DNA of 64,000 bases from Tabrizicola aquatica. Its GTDB lineage: Bacteria > Pseudomonadota > Alphaproteobacteria > Rhodobacterales > Rhodobacteraceae. The stretch lies in contig NZ_PJON01000002.1 in assembly GCF_002900975.1 (NCBI RefSeq), positions 186,001 to 250,000 of the forward strand, given 5' to 3'. A model generated the notes under the pieces. That model had not been told where the DNA came from. It worked only from the letters and a program-made list of their open reading frames with translations, and made no database searches. How positions within the stretch are numbered: the first letter of the stretch is position 1; every line of letters starts with the position of its first letter. A program made the position numbers and the translations under genes. This document shows positions 41,704 to 51,210 of this stretch, one piece after another.

Positions 41704-42168
41704 TCAGATTGCGTCGCGGAATACTTCGGCAAGAAGCGGGACAAGCCAGTCTTCATCCGCCTTGGTGAAGGCGGCAGGGGTGTCGCTGTCGAGGTCGAGG
41801 ACACCAAGAAGGTCGCCCTTTCCGTTCCAGACAGGCAGGACCAGTTCGGACTTGGTGCTGGAGGAACAGGCGATATGGCCGGGGAAGGCCTCGACATCCG
41901 GGACGTTCTGGATCTGACCGGTGCGCGCGGCCGCGCCGCAGACGCCGCGGCTGAACGGGATCACCAGGCAGCCGTGGCCGCCCTGGTAGGGGCCGATCTT
42001 CAGCAGTTCGGGCGCGACGACGCGGTAAAAGCCGGTCCAGTCGCAGTAGGGATGGGCGTGGTGGATCTCGCAGGCGAGGGTGGCCATCAGCGAGACGGTG
42101 TCCGTCTCGCCATGGGTCAGGGCGCGGATCGCGGCGGTGATCGCGGGGCGGTCGATCTCAGTAACCAA
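41704..42168 (-). CDS. msrC: Free methionine-(R)-sulfoxide reductase (GAF domain)
   Basis: Reduces free Met-R-sulfoxide to methionine using thioredoxin. 154 aa GAF-domain protein. The three diagnostic Cys are in GGHGCLVIPFS, RGVCGAAARTG and GHIACSSSTKSELVLP. CDWTGFYRV is the conserved start of the GAF core. Overlaps the ggt stop by 11 nt, so it is translated from the ggt transcript. This differs from the peptide MsrA/MsrB families. Confidence 0.9.
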   Translation of the reverse strand: MVTEIDRPAITAAIRALTHGETDTVSLMATLACEIHHAHPYCDWTGFYRVVAPELLKIGPYQGGHGCLVIPFSRGVCGAAARTGQIQNVPDVEAFPGHIACSSSTKSELVLPVWNGKGDLLGVLDLDSDTPAAFTKADEDWLVPLLAEVFRDAI

Positions 42169-43732
42169 GGGCGCAACCGTCCTTCCTGGGGTCCGAGGCG
42201 CCGATCAGCAGGTCGCCGTCGATGCGAATCGCCTGGGCGCCCCCAAGCGGGGTGTCGGGGATGATGACCTTGTGGCCCAGCGCGGCCAACTCAGCACGAA
42301 CCTGGTCGCTGTAACCACGCTCAACCTCCATCCCGTCGGCGCTGGAGAAGCAGCGCGGGGCGTCGATTGCGGACTGCGGGTCCATGCCATAGTCGCTGAG
42401 GTTGGTGACAAAACGGGCGTGGCCGCAGGGCTGATAGGCCCCGCCCATCACGCCGAACGGCATGGTCACGCGGCCGTTCTGCCGGATCATGCCGGGGATG
42501 ATCGTGTGCATCGGGCGCTTGCCGCCCGCAGCTTCGTTCGGGTGGCCCTGGGCAAGCGTGAAGCCCGCACCGCGGTTCTGGAAGTTGATGCCAAACTTCG
42601 ACGACGCCAGGCCCGAGCCAAAGCCCCAGAAGATCGAATAGATCAGCGAGACGGCCATGCGGTCGCGATCGACGACCGTGATGTAGATGGTGTCGCGGTG
42701 AACCGCCTCGGTCAGGGGCGCCGCCTGCGGCATCGCGCGCTTGGGGTCGATCAGCGCGGCCAGCTTGGCGGCGGTTTCCGCGCTAAGCATGTGGGCCAGC
42801 CGCGTGGTGTGGTCGGGGTCGGCGATGAACCGGTTGCGGGCGTCATAGGCAAGCTTTGTCGCCTCAGCCTCGATATGGGCGCGCTGGGGGCCGAAAGGGT
42901 CCATCGCGGCAAGATCAAAGTGTTTCAGGATGTTGAGCAGCAGGATCGCCGTCGCACCCTGGCCGTTCGGCGGGTGCTCGACCAGTTCCAACCCCTGGTA
43001 AGGGCCGGCAACCGGGGTGGTGTAGTCGCAGGCGGTGGCCGCCAGATCGTCCAGCGTATGCGTGCCGCCCAGGGCCTGCAGCGAGGCGATCATGTCCTCG
43101 GCCACCTCACCTTCGTAGAAACCGGCGCGCCCTTCTTTGGCGATGCGACGCAGCACCTCGGCCTGGCCGGGGGCGCGGAAGATCTGACCGACAGTCGGGG
43201 CTTGGCCGTTCAGCGTGTAGAAGTCGCGGGCGGCGCCCTTCAGACAGGGCAGGTCGTCGGCCCAGTCAAAGGCGACGCGGGGCGCGACCGGGATGCCTTC
43301 ATCGGCATAGTGGATGGCGGGGGCCAGGATCTCGGCCATCGATTTCAGGCCATAATCGGCGTTCAGGCGGCAGAAGGCGTCAATGGCACCGGGTAGAGTG
43401 ACCGCTTCGATGGCCTGGACCGACATGGCGGTCATGCCACGGGCGCGCAGCGCGGCGGCATCCAGTCCCTTGGGTGCGCGGCCCGAGCCGTTCAGCGCCA
43501 CGATCTCCTCGGATCCCGGGGGCTTCAGCAGCACAAAACAATCGCCTCCGATACCGGTCATCTGCGGCTCGGCGATCCCAAGGACCACGGCGGCTGCGAT
43601 GGCCGCGTCGGCTGCATTGCCGCCCGATTTCAGCACCTCGATCGCGATCTGGGCTGCAATCGGGTGCGATGTAGCCGCCATGCCGTTGCCGGCATAGACC
43701 GCCGAGCGGCCGGGAAGGTGAAGATCGCGCAT
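42158..43732 (-). CDS. ggt: Gamma-glutamyltransferase family protein
   Basis: Ntn-hydrolase that transfers or hydrolyses gamma-glutamyl groups, classically of glutathione. 524 aa. The autoprocessing nucleophile is Thr348 in HRDTIYITVVDRDRMAVS; MTGIGGDCFVLLK and GVMGGAYQPCGHARF line the active site. There is no signal peptide (MRDLHLPGRSAVYAG), so it is predicted cytoplasmic, unlike E. coli Ggt; relatives include cephalosporin acylase-like proteins. GGGGGAAAAA precedes ATG 43732. The 207-bp leader has strong dyads. Coupled to msrC. Confidence 0.9.
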   Translation of the reverse strand: MRDLHLPGRSAVYAGNGMAATSHPIAAQIAIEVLKSGGNAADAAIAAAVVLGIAEPQMTGIGGDCFVLLKPPGSEEIVALNGSGRAPKGLDAAALRARGMTAMSVQAIEAVTLPGAIDAFCRLNADYGLKSMAEILAPAIHYADEGIPVAPRVAFDWADDLPCLKGAARDFYTLNGQAPTVGQIFRAPGQAEVLRRIAKEGRAGFYEGEVAEDMIASLQALGGTHTLDDLAATACDYTTPVAGPYQGLELVEHPPNGQGATAILLLNILKHFDLAAMDPFGPQRAHIEAEATKLAYDARNRFIADPDHTTRLAHMLSAETAAKLAALIDPKRAMPQAAPLTEAVHRDTIYITVVDRDRMAVSLIYSIFWGFGSGLASSKFGINFQNRGAGFTLAQGHPNEAAGGKRPMHTIIPGMIRQNGRVTMPFGVMGGAYQPCGHARFVTNLSDYGMDPQSAIDAPRCFSSADGMEVERGYSDQVRAELAALGHKVIIPDTPLGGAQAIRIDGDLLIGASDPRKDGCALGY

Positions 43733-43797
43733 TTTTTCCCCCTTGTGTGCAAGCCAACCCTAGGGCGGCGCCGACAGAGTGCAAGGGAAGATGGTCA

Positions 43798-43841
43798 GCT
43801 GGCACCCGGACCGGGTGGGGGCGGAAGATCCAGGTGCCAGC
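43798..43841 (-). promoter_or_regulatory. Mutually exclusive hairpins upstream of ggt
   Basis: GCTGGCACC (43798-43806) pairs perfectly with GGTGCCAGC (43833-43841). Overlapping its left arm, CACCCGG-A-CCGGGTG (43803-43817) is another perfect dyad. Only one can form at a time in RNA. It lies 66 nt before the ggt start codon and after the stop of the anti-sigma kinase gene. Confidence 0.45.
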
Positions 43842-43939
43842 GGGGCCAACGCGGCCACGCCAGCAACATCGCCCCCGCCCGGGGCGAAAGCGGGCAGGCA
43901 GCGTGGCGATTTCGGGGCCAATCGGTAGAAGTCTAGCAA

Positions 43940-44407
43940 TCAGTCCTGCAACGGGATGATGAAGTTCAGCCGATTCGCCCCACGTTGCCGCCGGTACTGC
44001 AGATCGCGGGTCATCAGCCGGATCAGATGCCAGCCAAAGCCGCCCTCTGGCAGGTCCACGTCCGACGCCCCCATCTCGGGCAACCTGCCGTCAGGCAAAG
44101 CGCCGCCGGGCATGGCCCCGCCTTCGTCGACCACCTCGCACCAAAGGGCGCCGGGCTGCAGCGCCACGGTGACGGCGACATGGCCCGGATTATCGGCATA
44201 GGCATGCTCGGCCACGTTGTTCAGCACCTCGGCCAGAACCAGTTCGACCGTGGCGCGCAGATCAGCGGACAGGTCGGCGACTGGCGCCACGGCCGTCACC
44301 CGCAGCAGGGCCGCGCGGACAGATGTGGGTTCGGCGCGGATCACCAGGTCATGGGTATCCGCCTGGGCGAAGGGATCAGGTGCCGGTTGCATGGGAAACG
44401 GCAACAT
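43940..44407 (-). CDS. RsbW-type anti-sigma factor / serine kinase
   Basis: 155 aa GHKL-fold ATPase. N box VELVLAEVLNNVAEHAYADN, G1-like CEVVDEGGAMPGG, and EGGFGWHLIRLMTRDLQYRR followed by GANRLNFIIPL. Such proteins phosphorylate a STAS antagonist and bind a sigma factor or other partner. Start at 44407 (MLPFPMQPAPDP) overlaps the STAS gene by 32 nt; Met6 at 44392 would reduce this to 17 nt. No sigma factor or PP2C phosphatase lies nearby, so its output is unknown. Confidence 0.87.
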   Translation of the reverse strand: MLPFPMQPAPDPFAQADTHDLVIRAEPTSVRAALLRVTAVAPVADLSADLRATVELVLAEVLNNVAEHAYADNPGHVAVTVALQPGALWCEVVDEGGAMPGGALPDGRLPEMGASDVDLPEGGFGWHLIRLMTRDLQYRRQRGANRLNFIIPLQD

Positions 44408-44717
44408 CGACCGTCGGGTGGATGGTGAAGATCGAGTCCATCCGCGTCAGGCGAAAGACCTTTTCCACCGTCGCCGTAAGCCCCGAAAGCTCCAGCGGGC
44501 GGTCGGGGCCCAGCATCTTCTTGACCGCGACGATGGCGCCCAGGCCGCTGGAGTCCAGGAACTGCACGCGCGCCAGGTCCAGAACGACGCGCTGGTCGCC
44601 GGTCTTGGTGATGTCGCGCATGCGTTCCTTGAACTGGATGGCGGTGGCGGCGTCGATCCGATCCTCCATCACCTGGACGGTCAGGACCTTGGGTCTGGTC
44701 TGGGTCTTCAGCTGCAT
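44376..44717 (-). CDS. STAS-domain anti-sigma factor antagonist
   Basis: 113 aa. The phosphorylatable Ser lies in VVLDLARVQFLDSSGLGAIV. VMEDRIDAATAIQFKERM and PLELSGLTATVEKVFRLTRM complete the SpoIIAA/RsbV fold. The unphosphorylated form should bind the neighbouring kinase-like protein and free its target. It overlaps that gene by 17-32 nt, so the two are made together. Partner genes downstream in the pathway are not visible. Confidence 0.88.
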   Translation of the reverse strand: MQLKTQTRPKVLTVQVMEDRIDAATAIQFKERMRDITKTGDQRVVLDLARVQFLDSSGLGAIVAVKKMLGPDRPLELSGLTATVEKVFRLTRMDSIFTIHPTVDVAVSHATGT

Positions 44718-44778
44718 CTTGGTTCCCCTGGCTGCATTTCCTGCAGGCTAGGACCAAAGAGTTAGCAACCCGTAAGCG

Positions 44779-45105
44779 TCAGTTGAGTTGGAAGGTCACC
44801 GGATAGCGCCCGTCCTCGAAATCTCCGAAAAGATCGCCAAGATCGGGGTGATCGACCGGCTCGCCGGTTTCGTCGGGGACAAGGTTCTGCTCGGACACAT
44901 AGGCGACGTAGTAGCTTTGGCCGTTTTCGGCCAGCAGATGGTAGAACGGCTGGTCCTTCGAGGGGCGGCTATCCTCGGGGATGTTGTCGTACCATTCCTC
45001 GGTGTTCGAGAACATCGCATCGACATCAAACACGACACCACGAAACGGGTGCTTCCGATGACGGAGCACCTGACCCAGATGGTACTTGGCGTGGGTTGTC
45101 AGCAT
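44779..45105 (-). CDS. hspQ: Heat shock protein HspQ
   Basis: Small YccV-like protein that binds hemimethylated DNA and, in enterobacteria, acts as a Lon protease specificity factor. MLTTHAKYHLGQVLRHRKHP, FRGVVFDVDAMFSNTEEWYD and KDQPFYHLLAENGQSYYVAY, then VSEQNLVPDETGEP, are diagnostic. 108 aa from ATG 45105, which has GGGGAA upstream. An in-frame ATG at 45120 would add MGNRT and has no ribosome site. Divergent from the SLT lipoprotein gene. Confidence 0.9.
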   Translation of the reverse strand: MLTTHAKYHLGQVLRHRKHPFRGVVFDVDAMFSNTEEWYDNIPEDSRPSKDQPFYHLLAENGQSYYVAYVSEQNLVPDETGEPVDHPDLGDLFGDFEDGRYPVTFQLN

Positions 45106-45312
45106 CGTGCGGTTCCCCATGCCCGGGTTTTTACGCCGACTGTTCGTAGCTGTCCACCGGGGAGGCGCGAATCAGCGGAAACAGTCTGTGGACCCTTAAC
45201 TTACAGTTGTGCCGCTGTCGGATTTATGATCGCCGGGTGGGGAGTTCCCCATTTCATCGCGCCCGAGCTTGCGGTATCTTGCGGTCAAAACAAGAACGGG
45301 CACGAGGGGCAG

Positions 45313-45894
45313 ATGAGCAGGTTTCTCCGTGCGTCGCTATTGGTGGCGTTCCTTGCGTCATGCGGGGGCGGTGGCAATTATTCGGCGCCAAGGCAGCTGG
45401 ACGATGCATGCGCGATCATCCGCGAGCGGCCGCAGTATCTGCGGGCGATGGAGCGGACCGAGCGGCGCTGGGGCATTCCGGTGCATGTGCAGATGGCGAC
45501 GATCTATCAGGAATCGAAGTTTATCGGCAATGCGCGCACACCGCATACCTTTGCCCTTGGGGTGATCCCCATGGGGCGGCAAAGCACGGCCTATGGCTAT
45601 AGCCAGGCGCTGAACGGGACCTGGGAGGAATACCAGGACAGCGAAGGCGCGCGTCGGGCCAAGCGGGACGACATCGCCGACGCGACCGACTTCATGGGCT
45701 GGTACATGGACGAAAGCAGCCGCTCGCTGGGGATCTCCAAGTCCGATGCCCAGGCGCAGTATCTGGCCTATCATGAAGGTCGCACCGGTTATGCCAACCA
45801 GTCCTACCTGGGCAAGCCCTGGCTGGTCGACGTGGCTGCAGCTGTGGGGCGGCGATCCGAGATGTACCGCGAGCAGTTGGCCTACTGCCGCTAA
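45313..45894 (+). CDS. SLT-domain lipoprotein (lytic transglycosylase-like)
   Basis: 193 aa. [17 protein letters not shown] is a lipoprotein signal with Cys17, followed by GGGG. The putative catalytic Glu is in [19 protein letters not shown], as in soluble lytic transglycosylases, and [17 protein letters not shown] matches the GYxQ-type motif. It would cleave peptidoglycan at the envelope. ATG 45313 follows GAGGGGC; the frame is open to 44788 but antisense to hspQ there. Its end overlaps the convergent MCP gene by 4 nt. Confidence 0.83.
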   Translation: MSRFLRASLLVAFLASCGGGGNYSAPRQLDDACAIIRERPQYLRAMERTERRWGIPVHVQMATIYQESKFIGNARTPHTFALGVIPMGRQSTAYGYSQALNGTWEEYQDSEGARRAKRDDIADATDFMGWYMDESSRSLGISKSDAQAQYLAYHEGRTGYANQSYLGKPWLVDVAAAVGRRSEMYREQLAYCR

Positions 45895-47948
45895 CTTGCG
45901 CGGCGCAGTGCAGGCTGCGTCGCATCGGCCAGGCGAAACCCCTGGATGCAGGTAAGCAGCACCTCGGCGGCCTGGGACATCGCGGCGGTCGTGTCGGCGG
46001 TTTCCTGCACCATGGCCGCATTCGACTGCGTCACCTGATCAGAGTCGCGCACGGCCCCAGCCACATCCTCCAGCCTGCGGGACTGGTCAGCTGCGACATC
46101 CGCAAGCTCCAGCATCCGGTGGTGAAAGTCGGTGATCGCGCCCTGGATGGCCGAGATTGACTCCCCCGCCTGGTTCACCAGCGCCTCGCCGGTCCTGACC
46201 TGCTCGGCCGAGAGGCCGATCAGCGTGGCGATCTCCTTCGCCGCCACGGACGAGCGTTGTGCCAACGCGCGGACCTCCGAAGCGACCACGGCGAAGCCCC
46301 GGCCGGCGTCGCCGGCGCGGGCGGCCTCGACCCCGGCATTCAGCGCCAGAAGGTTGGTCTGGAACGCGATTTCGTCGATCACGCCGATAATGCGCGAGAT
46401 CTGCGACGAGCTTTCCGCGATCTTCGCCATGGCCTGGACGGCATCCATAACCACGCCGCTGGTGGAATCGGCGTCGCGCTTGGCTGTGGCGGCAAGGTCG
46501 CTGGCGCCAGCGGTGCGGGCGCGGGTCTCGTCGGTGGTGCCGGCCATCAGCCGCAGGGCCTGCGAGGCGCGGTCCAGTGTATGCGCCTGGCGGTCGGTCC
46601 GACTGGACAGTTCGGCTGCAGCGCGATCGATCCGGGTCGTCACCTCGCGCACGGTCTGGGCATTGCGGCTGACCTGACCCAGCAACTCGGCCAGGCGGTC
46701 GATCGAGCTGTTCAGGTCGGCCTTCACCGGCTCCAGCTCTTCGCCCACCGCTTCGGTGATGCGGCAGGTCAGGTCACCTGCCGAGAGCCGATCCAGCGCG
46801 ACGCTGATCGCGGCAAGACCGGCCTTCCGGGCCGTGATGTCGGTGGCGAATTTGGCGATCTTGTAGACCTTGCCATCCGCATCGAGGATCGGAGTGTAGG
46901 TCGCCATGATCCAGACAACGCGCCCATCCCGGGCCTTGCGCTGGAATTCCGAGCGGCTGAACTTTCCTTCGCGGAGGTCGGACCAGAACGCGGCATAGGC
47001 AGGACGGTCAGCCTCGCCCTCGGGCATGAAGATGGAATGGTACCGACCCACGATCTCATCCAGCCGGTAGCCCATCACGTCCAGGAAATTCCGGTTGGCC
47101 CACAGAATGCGGCCCTGGGGGTCAAACTCGATCATCGCCTGCGATCGTTCCAGCGCGGCCATCTTTCCCGCCACCTCAAGCGCGGCGCGCTTGCCTGCGG
47201 TCACGTCGGATGCGACCTTGATCACCTTGGCCACCTGTCCGTCATGTCCCCGGATCGCGCTGTAGGTCGCCTGCAGCCAGACCCGCTGGCCGGCCTTGGT
47301 GCGACGACAGAATTCGCCGGAATGAAATTCCCCGGCGCGCAGGCGCGCCCAGAAGTCACGATAGTCGGGATCGTCGCTGGTGCCGTCGATCAGGAACATG
47401 GAATGATGCCGGCCGACAACCTCGGTCAGGGAATAGCCCATGGTGCGCAGGAAATTGTCGTTTGCATGCAGGATCTTGCCCGACGGATCGAATTCGATCA
47501 CCGCCTGCGACCGGTCGATGGTATCGCGGACTCCCTGCGCCTCCAGCGCCTGGTTTATACGTGGGGTGACGTCTGTGGCGAATTTGACAAAGCCCGCGAT
47601 GCGTCCATCGGGGCCGGGCAACGGGTTATAGCTCGCCTCAAGCCAGATCGTCGAACCGCCCTTCGCGCACCGCTGAAAGGTGCCGGACAGCGCCTTGCCG
47701 GCCCGCAAGTCCGCCCAGAACTGCTGATAATCCCGGTGTTCGGCCTGGCCAGTCGGCATGAACATCCGGTGGTGCTGGCCCAGGATTTCCGCCCGGTCAT
47801 AGCCGGTGGCCTTCAGAAACAGGTCGTTCGCGTCGCGGATCGTCCCGTCAGGATCAAACCAGATGATCGCCTGCGCCTTCGAGATCGCTGCGACCAGTGC
47901 GTCGCTTTGAGACGTGGCAGGGGCAGGCGTCTTGAAGAATGAAAACAT
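45891..47948 (-). CDS. Cytosolic methyl-accepting chemotaxis protein with three PAS domains
   Basis: 685 aa, no membrane segment. Three tandem PAS/PAC units occupy about residues 15-125, 135-245 and 255-370, each with a QAxIxFDPxGxIxxAN start and an ATYxxI.. PAC. The HAMP-like [20 protein letters not shown] and the MCP signalling hairpin [20 protein letters not shown], then [20 protein letters not shown], follow. It should signal to CheA/CheW from the cytoplasm and may bind haem or flavin in PAS. Met 47948 ([13 protein letters not shown]) is the likely start. No che genes or CheR-tether pentapeptide are seen. Confidence 0.9.
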   Translation of the reverse strand: MFSFFKTPAPATSQSDALVAAISKAQAIIWFDPDGTIRDANDLFLKATGYDRAEILGQHHRMFMPTGQAEHRDYQQFWADLRAGKALSGTFQRCAKGGSTIWLEASYNPLPGPDGRIAGFVKFATDVTPRINQALEAQGVRDTIDRSQAVIEFDPSGKILHANDNFLRTMGYSLTEVVGRHHSMFLIDGTSDDPDYRDFWARLRAGEFHSGEFCRRTKAGQRVWLQATYSAIRGHDGQVAKVIKVASDVTAGKRAALEVAGKMAALERSQAMIEFDPQGRILWANRNFLDVMGYRLDEIVGRYHSIFMPEGEADRPAYAAFWSDLREGKFSRSEFQRKARDGRVVWIMATYTPILDADGKVYKIAKFATDITARKAGLAAISVALDRLSAGDLTCRITEAVGEELEPVKADLNSSIDRLAELLGQVSRNAQTVREVTTRIDRAAAELSSRTDRQAHTLDRASQALRLMAGTTDETRARTAGASDLAATAKRDADSTSGVVMDAVQAMAKIAESSSQISRIIGVIDEIAFQTNLLALNAGVEAARAGDAGRGFAVVASEVRALAQRSSVAAKEIATLIGLSAEQVRTGEALVNQAGESISAIQGAITDFHHRMLELADVAADQSRRLEDVAGAVRDSDQVTQSNAAMVQETADTTAAMSQAAEVLLTCIQGFRLADATQPALRRAS

Positions 47949-48036
47949 TGGCACGGTCCCGTCTGAGTTCGGGAACCCTAACCAGGCCGATCTGAACAAG
48001 CGGTTAAGGCAAAAGGCCCTTTAACCTGCCTTTGAC

Positions 48037-48636
48037 TCAGTTTCTTCGCTTTTGCGTCTCGGCCGTGATGTCGAACAGGCTGGCCCCCATGCTGCCGCCC
48101 TTCTTCAACTCACCCAGAACCACGGTGGTCTGCGCGCCAAGGTCGTCGGTGATGACCCACTGCCGCAACTCTACCGGATTGGCGGTGAACACCAGTTCGA
48201 TCGAGCCGTATTCGGGGTTTTCCGGGTCCTGCGCCAGCACGCGGGTCGAGGTGCCGTCCTCCTTGTGCCCCACCACCATCTTGGCGCGCGACAGGTCGAT
48301 GTTTTCGGCCAGGATCAGGTTCAGCGGCGTGCGCTTTAGCGGGTACTGTTCCGGCGGCTGGTTCGACTTGGCATCAAAGATCGCGACCTGCTGGCCGCCT
48401 GCGATCACCAGGCTGCGATCCGGCGGGGCATATTCGAACCGCACCCGCCCCGGCCGGCGGATGTAGATCTTGCCGGTCGAGATCGTCCCGTCCGAGTTGA
48501 CCTGGGTAAAGTCCGCCTCGACCGTTGTCAGGCTGTTCAGATAGTCCGACAGGGTGCCAAGCGGAATCTTCTCGGCCGCGGCAGGCAGCGGCACAAGCAG
48601 GGCGAGCGGGGCCAGAAGGGCGAAACGACGGTTCAT
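48037..48636 (-). CDS. lolA: Outer-membrane lipoprotein carrier LolA
   Basis: Periplasmic chaperone carrying lipoproteins from LolCDE to the outer membrane. 199 aa with signal peptide MNRRFALLAPLALLVPLPAAA. LNSLTTVEADFTQVNSDGTI, STGKIYIRRPGRVRFEYAPP and LVIAGGQQVAIFDAKSNQ follow the LolA pattern, including the F-x-Q and Arg in the sheet. The frame is open to 48834, but ATG 48636 gives the signal. Lies 88 nt before the MCP gene on the same strand; an unrelated promoter is likely. Confidence 0.92.
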   Translation of the reverse strand: MNRRFALLAPLALLVPLPAAAEKIPLGTLSDYLNSLTTVEADFTQVNSDGTISTGKIYIRRPGRVRFEYAPPDRSLVIAGGQQVAIFDAKSNQPPEQYPLKRTPLNLILAENIDLSRAKMVVGHKEDGTSTRVLAQDPENPEYGSIELVFTANPVELRQWVITDDLGAQTTVVLGELKKGGSMGASLFDITAETQKRRN

Positions 48637-48883
48637 GCCCTGAATATAGCGGTGTGGGCTGCACCTTGCACCCCCGCCCGGCGGAGTTTCGCAAGGACGT
48701 GCCGACCGCGTGATCGGCGGTGAGGCGCAAGGGGCTGCGGCCGGATTCGCAGGCTGATGCAGGATCTTCTGTCTTTTGCAGTTTGATCGCCGAATTCTTG
48801 CAAGGCAACCGGTGAAGCCAGCGAAAATCCCCAAGAAATCCCCGGCCGGCAGGGTATCCTTTCTTTAACCTCTTTGGATTTGG

Positions 48884-50197
48884 ATGGCAGAGATGAAAGT
48901 CGTGGTGCTGGGCGCGGGCGTGATCGGGGTGACTTCGGCCTGGTATCTGGCCAAGGCAGGGCATGAGGTGACGGTGATCGACCGGCAGGCCGCCCCCGCG
49001 CTGGAGACGTCCTTCGCCAACGCGGGCGAGATCAGCCCCGGTTACGCCTCGCCCTGGGCGGCGCCGGGCATTCCGCTGAAGGCGATCAAATGGATGTTCC
49101 AGGAGCATGCGCCCCTGATCATCCAGCCGCGGCCCGACTGGGCCAAGATCAGCTGGATGGCGCGGATGCTGATGAACTGCACGGCCTCGGCCTATGCGGT
49201 GAACAAAAGCCGGATGGTACGGCTGGCGGAATATTCGCGCGATTGCTTGGTGGAGCTGCGCGAGGAGACCGGGATTTCGTATGACGAGCGGACCCAGGGC
49301 ACGTTGCAGCTGTTCCGCACCGAAAAGCAGGTTGCGGCGGCGGAAAAGGACATCGCGGTGCTGAAGGCGGATGGTGTCCCGTTCGAGGTGCTGGACGCCG
49401 CCCAGTGCGTCGCGGCCGAGCCGGGGCTGGCGGCGGCGCGGGGCAAGATCGCGGGCGGGCTGCGGCTGCCGGGGGATGAGACGGGGGATTGCTTCAAGTT
49501 CACGCAAAGTCTCTCGCAGCTGGCCGAGGGGCTGGGCGTGACCTTCCGCTACGGCGTCGGGATTGACGGGCTGGAGGCCGAGGCGGGACGGATCGTGGCG
49601 GTGCGGACCAGCGAGGGCCGGGTCACGGCGGATGCTTTCGTGGTGGCGTTGGGATCCTACTCGCCGCAACTGGTCGCGCCTTTGGGGATGCGGCTGCCGG
49701 TCTATCCGGTGAAGGGCTACTCGATCACGGTGCCGATCGTGGATGAAGGCCGCGCTCCGGTTTCGACGGTGATGGATGAGACCCACAAGATCGCGATCAC
49801 CCGGCTGGGCGACCGGATCCGGGTGGGGGGCATGGCCGAGATCGCGGGGTTCGACCTGTCCCTGAAAGCGAAGCGGCAGGCGACGCTGACCCATTCGGTC
49901 GAGGATCTGTTCGGCGGCGCGGGGGACCAGACAAAGGCGGCCTTCTGGTGCGGGCTGCGGCCGATGACGCCGGACGGGACGCCGGTGGTGGGGCGCTCGC
50001 CGATCGGGAACCTGTTCCTGAATACCGGCCACGGGACGCTGGGCTGGACCATGGCGGCCGGGTCGGGGCGGGTGCTGGCGGACCTCATGTCCGGCAAGCG
50101 GGCCGAGATCGAGGCGGCCGACCTGGGCTATGCCCGCTACCTGCGGGAGGGCCGCAAGGGGATGCAGGCCGGGGCCGGGGTGCCGGTTCCGGCGTGA
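48884..50197 (+). CDS. dadA: D-amino-acid dehydrogenase
   Basis: FAD enzyme that oxidises D-alanine and other D-amino acids to 2-oxoacids and passes electrons to the respiratory chain. 437 aa. FAD motif [40 protein letters not shown] and [20 protein letters not shown] are DadA hallmarks; the C-terminal motif is [20 protein letters not shown]. Start MAEMKVVV at 48884 or MKVVV at 48893. No alanine racemase is adjacent. A 247-bp upstream gap holds no gene I can see. A perfect hairpin follows the stop. Confidence 0.93.
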   Translation: MAEMKVVVLGAGVIGVTSAWYLAKAGHEVTVIDRQAAPALETSFANAGEISPGYASPWAAPGIPLKAIKWMFQEHAPLIIQPRPDWAKISWMARMLMNCTASAYAVNKSRMVRLAEYSRDCLVELREETGISYDERTQGTLQLFRTEKQVAAAEKDIAVLKADGVPFEVLDAAQCVAAEPGLAAARGKIAGGLRLPGDETGDCFKFTQSLSQLAEGLGVTFRYGVGIDGLEAEAGRIVAVRTSEGRVTADAFVVALGSYSPQLVAPLGMRLPVYPVKGYSITVPIVDEGRAPVSTVMDETHKIAITRLGDRIRVGGMAEIAGFDLSLKAKRQATLTHSVEDLFGGAGDQTKAAFWCGLRPMTPDGTPVVGRSPIGNLFLNTGHGTLGWTMAAGSGRVLADLMSGKRAEIEAADLGYARYLREGRKGMQAGAGVPVPA

Positions 50198-50304
50198 TGT
50201 CCACGGTGGACAGACGGGGCTTTATCCAGCGATGACAAAGGCTTGGTGAAATCCGTTAACCGTTTGGCAAGACTTGGCGGCGGGCTCGGAAACGGGCCCG
50301 CCGC
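50198..50304. terminator. Hairpins between dadA and nosX
   Basis: TGTCCAC-G-GTGGACA (50198-50212) begins at the base after the dadA stop. A second stem, GCGGCGGGC (50277-50285) with GCCCGCCGC (50296-50304), lies just before the nosX stop. They face each other across a convergent gap and should separate the two transcripts. Confidence 0.6.
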
Positions 50305-50310
50305 TGTGGT

Positions 50311-51207
50311 TCAGGCAGGCACCAAAGCCTCGATCCGGGCGCCGGGGAACGCGGCGCAGAGGTCCAGGACGGACTGCTCTGTCGCCATCAGACAGGCTGC
50401 GGTCGACAGCGCATCGGCCAAAGCGGCCGAGGGGGCCGAAACCGAGACCGAGGACCAGACCACCGTGACCGGCGCGCCCGTCCGGGGATCAAGGATGTGA
50501 CTGCTGATCCCATCGCCGCCAAAGGTCATGCCGAGGGGGGCTGAGGTCGCCAGCGCCCGGTCGGTCAAGCTGATCCCGCCGCCAGAGGCCAAGGTCACCG
50601 GCCAGTCGCCTTCGGGCAGGGCGACAAGCTCTCCGGTATCCACCAGGGCGCGGGTCAGGCCGTGGCTGGCCAGAAGCGCGGCGACACGGTCGGCGATATA
50701 GCCCTGGGCGATGCCGTTCAGGGTCAGCGCCATGCCGGGGCGCAGGATGATGGCGGCGGGGTCCAGTGTGACCCCCTGCCAGCCGATCAGCGCGCCGGCC
50801 TGGGCGCGTTCCGCTTCGGTCAGGGGCGCGCCACGGGTCAGCGCCGCAGCCGTGGCCTGCCAAAGCGGCTGCACAGTGGGTTCGAACGCCCCGCCGCTGG
50901 CCCGGTGGACGGCGGCGGCAAGGGTCAGACATTCCAGCAGTTCAAACGGCGGGGCGTCCAGCCGGGTGTCGCGGTTCAGTCGCACCAGGGCGGAGTCGGG
51001 AAGGTAAAGGGAGAACACCTGCTCCAGACGCCGGATCTCGGCCATCGCCAGGGCGGCGATGCGGGGGGCGTCGGGGTGGTGCAGGCGCAGGGTCACGGTC
51101 GCGCCCAGCGCGATGCCGGTTTCGACATGCAGGTCGGGCGTCCGGGCCATGGCCAGCGAGGGCGCAAGTGCGGCGGAAATGGCGATGAAACGGCGGCGGG
51201 TCAGCAT
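50311..51207 (-). CDS. nosX: NosX, FAD:protein FMN transferase
   Basis: ApbE-family flavinyltransferase, exported, that attaches FMN to a Thr of NosR. 298 aa. Tat-type signal LTRRRFIAISAALAPSLAMA. Family marks: GALGATV-like IALGATVTLRLHH, FSLYLPDSALVRLN, LTLNGIAQGYIADRVAALL, ALVDTGELVALPEGDWPV and SHILDPRTGAPVTVV. Last gene of the nos operon; 3 nt after nosL. Its acceptor is likely Thr148 of NosR at the other end of the cluster. Confidence 0.93.
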   Translation of the reverse strand: MLTRRRFIAISAALAPSLAMARTPDLHVETGIALGATVTLRLHHPDAPRIAALAMAEIRRLEQVFSLYLPDSALVRLNRDTRLDAPPFELLECLTLAAAVHRASGGAFEPTVQPLWQATAAALTRGAPLTEAERAQAGALIGWQGVTLDPAAIILRPGMALTLNGIAQGYIADRVAALLASHGLTRALVDTGELVALPEGDWPVTLASGGGISLTDRALATSAPLGMTFGGDGISSHILDPRTGAPVTVVWSSVSVSAPSAALADALSTAACLMATEQSVLDLCAAFPGARIEALVPA

Positions 51208-51210
51208 ATC

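Noticed and set aside
42158-43732. Loss of a signal peptide from ggt through truncation
   Set aside because: A good ribosome site precedes ATG 43732, and many alphaproteobacterial members of the family begin like this without an export signal.
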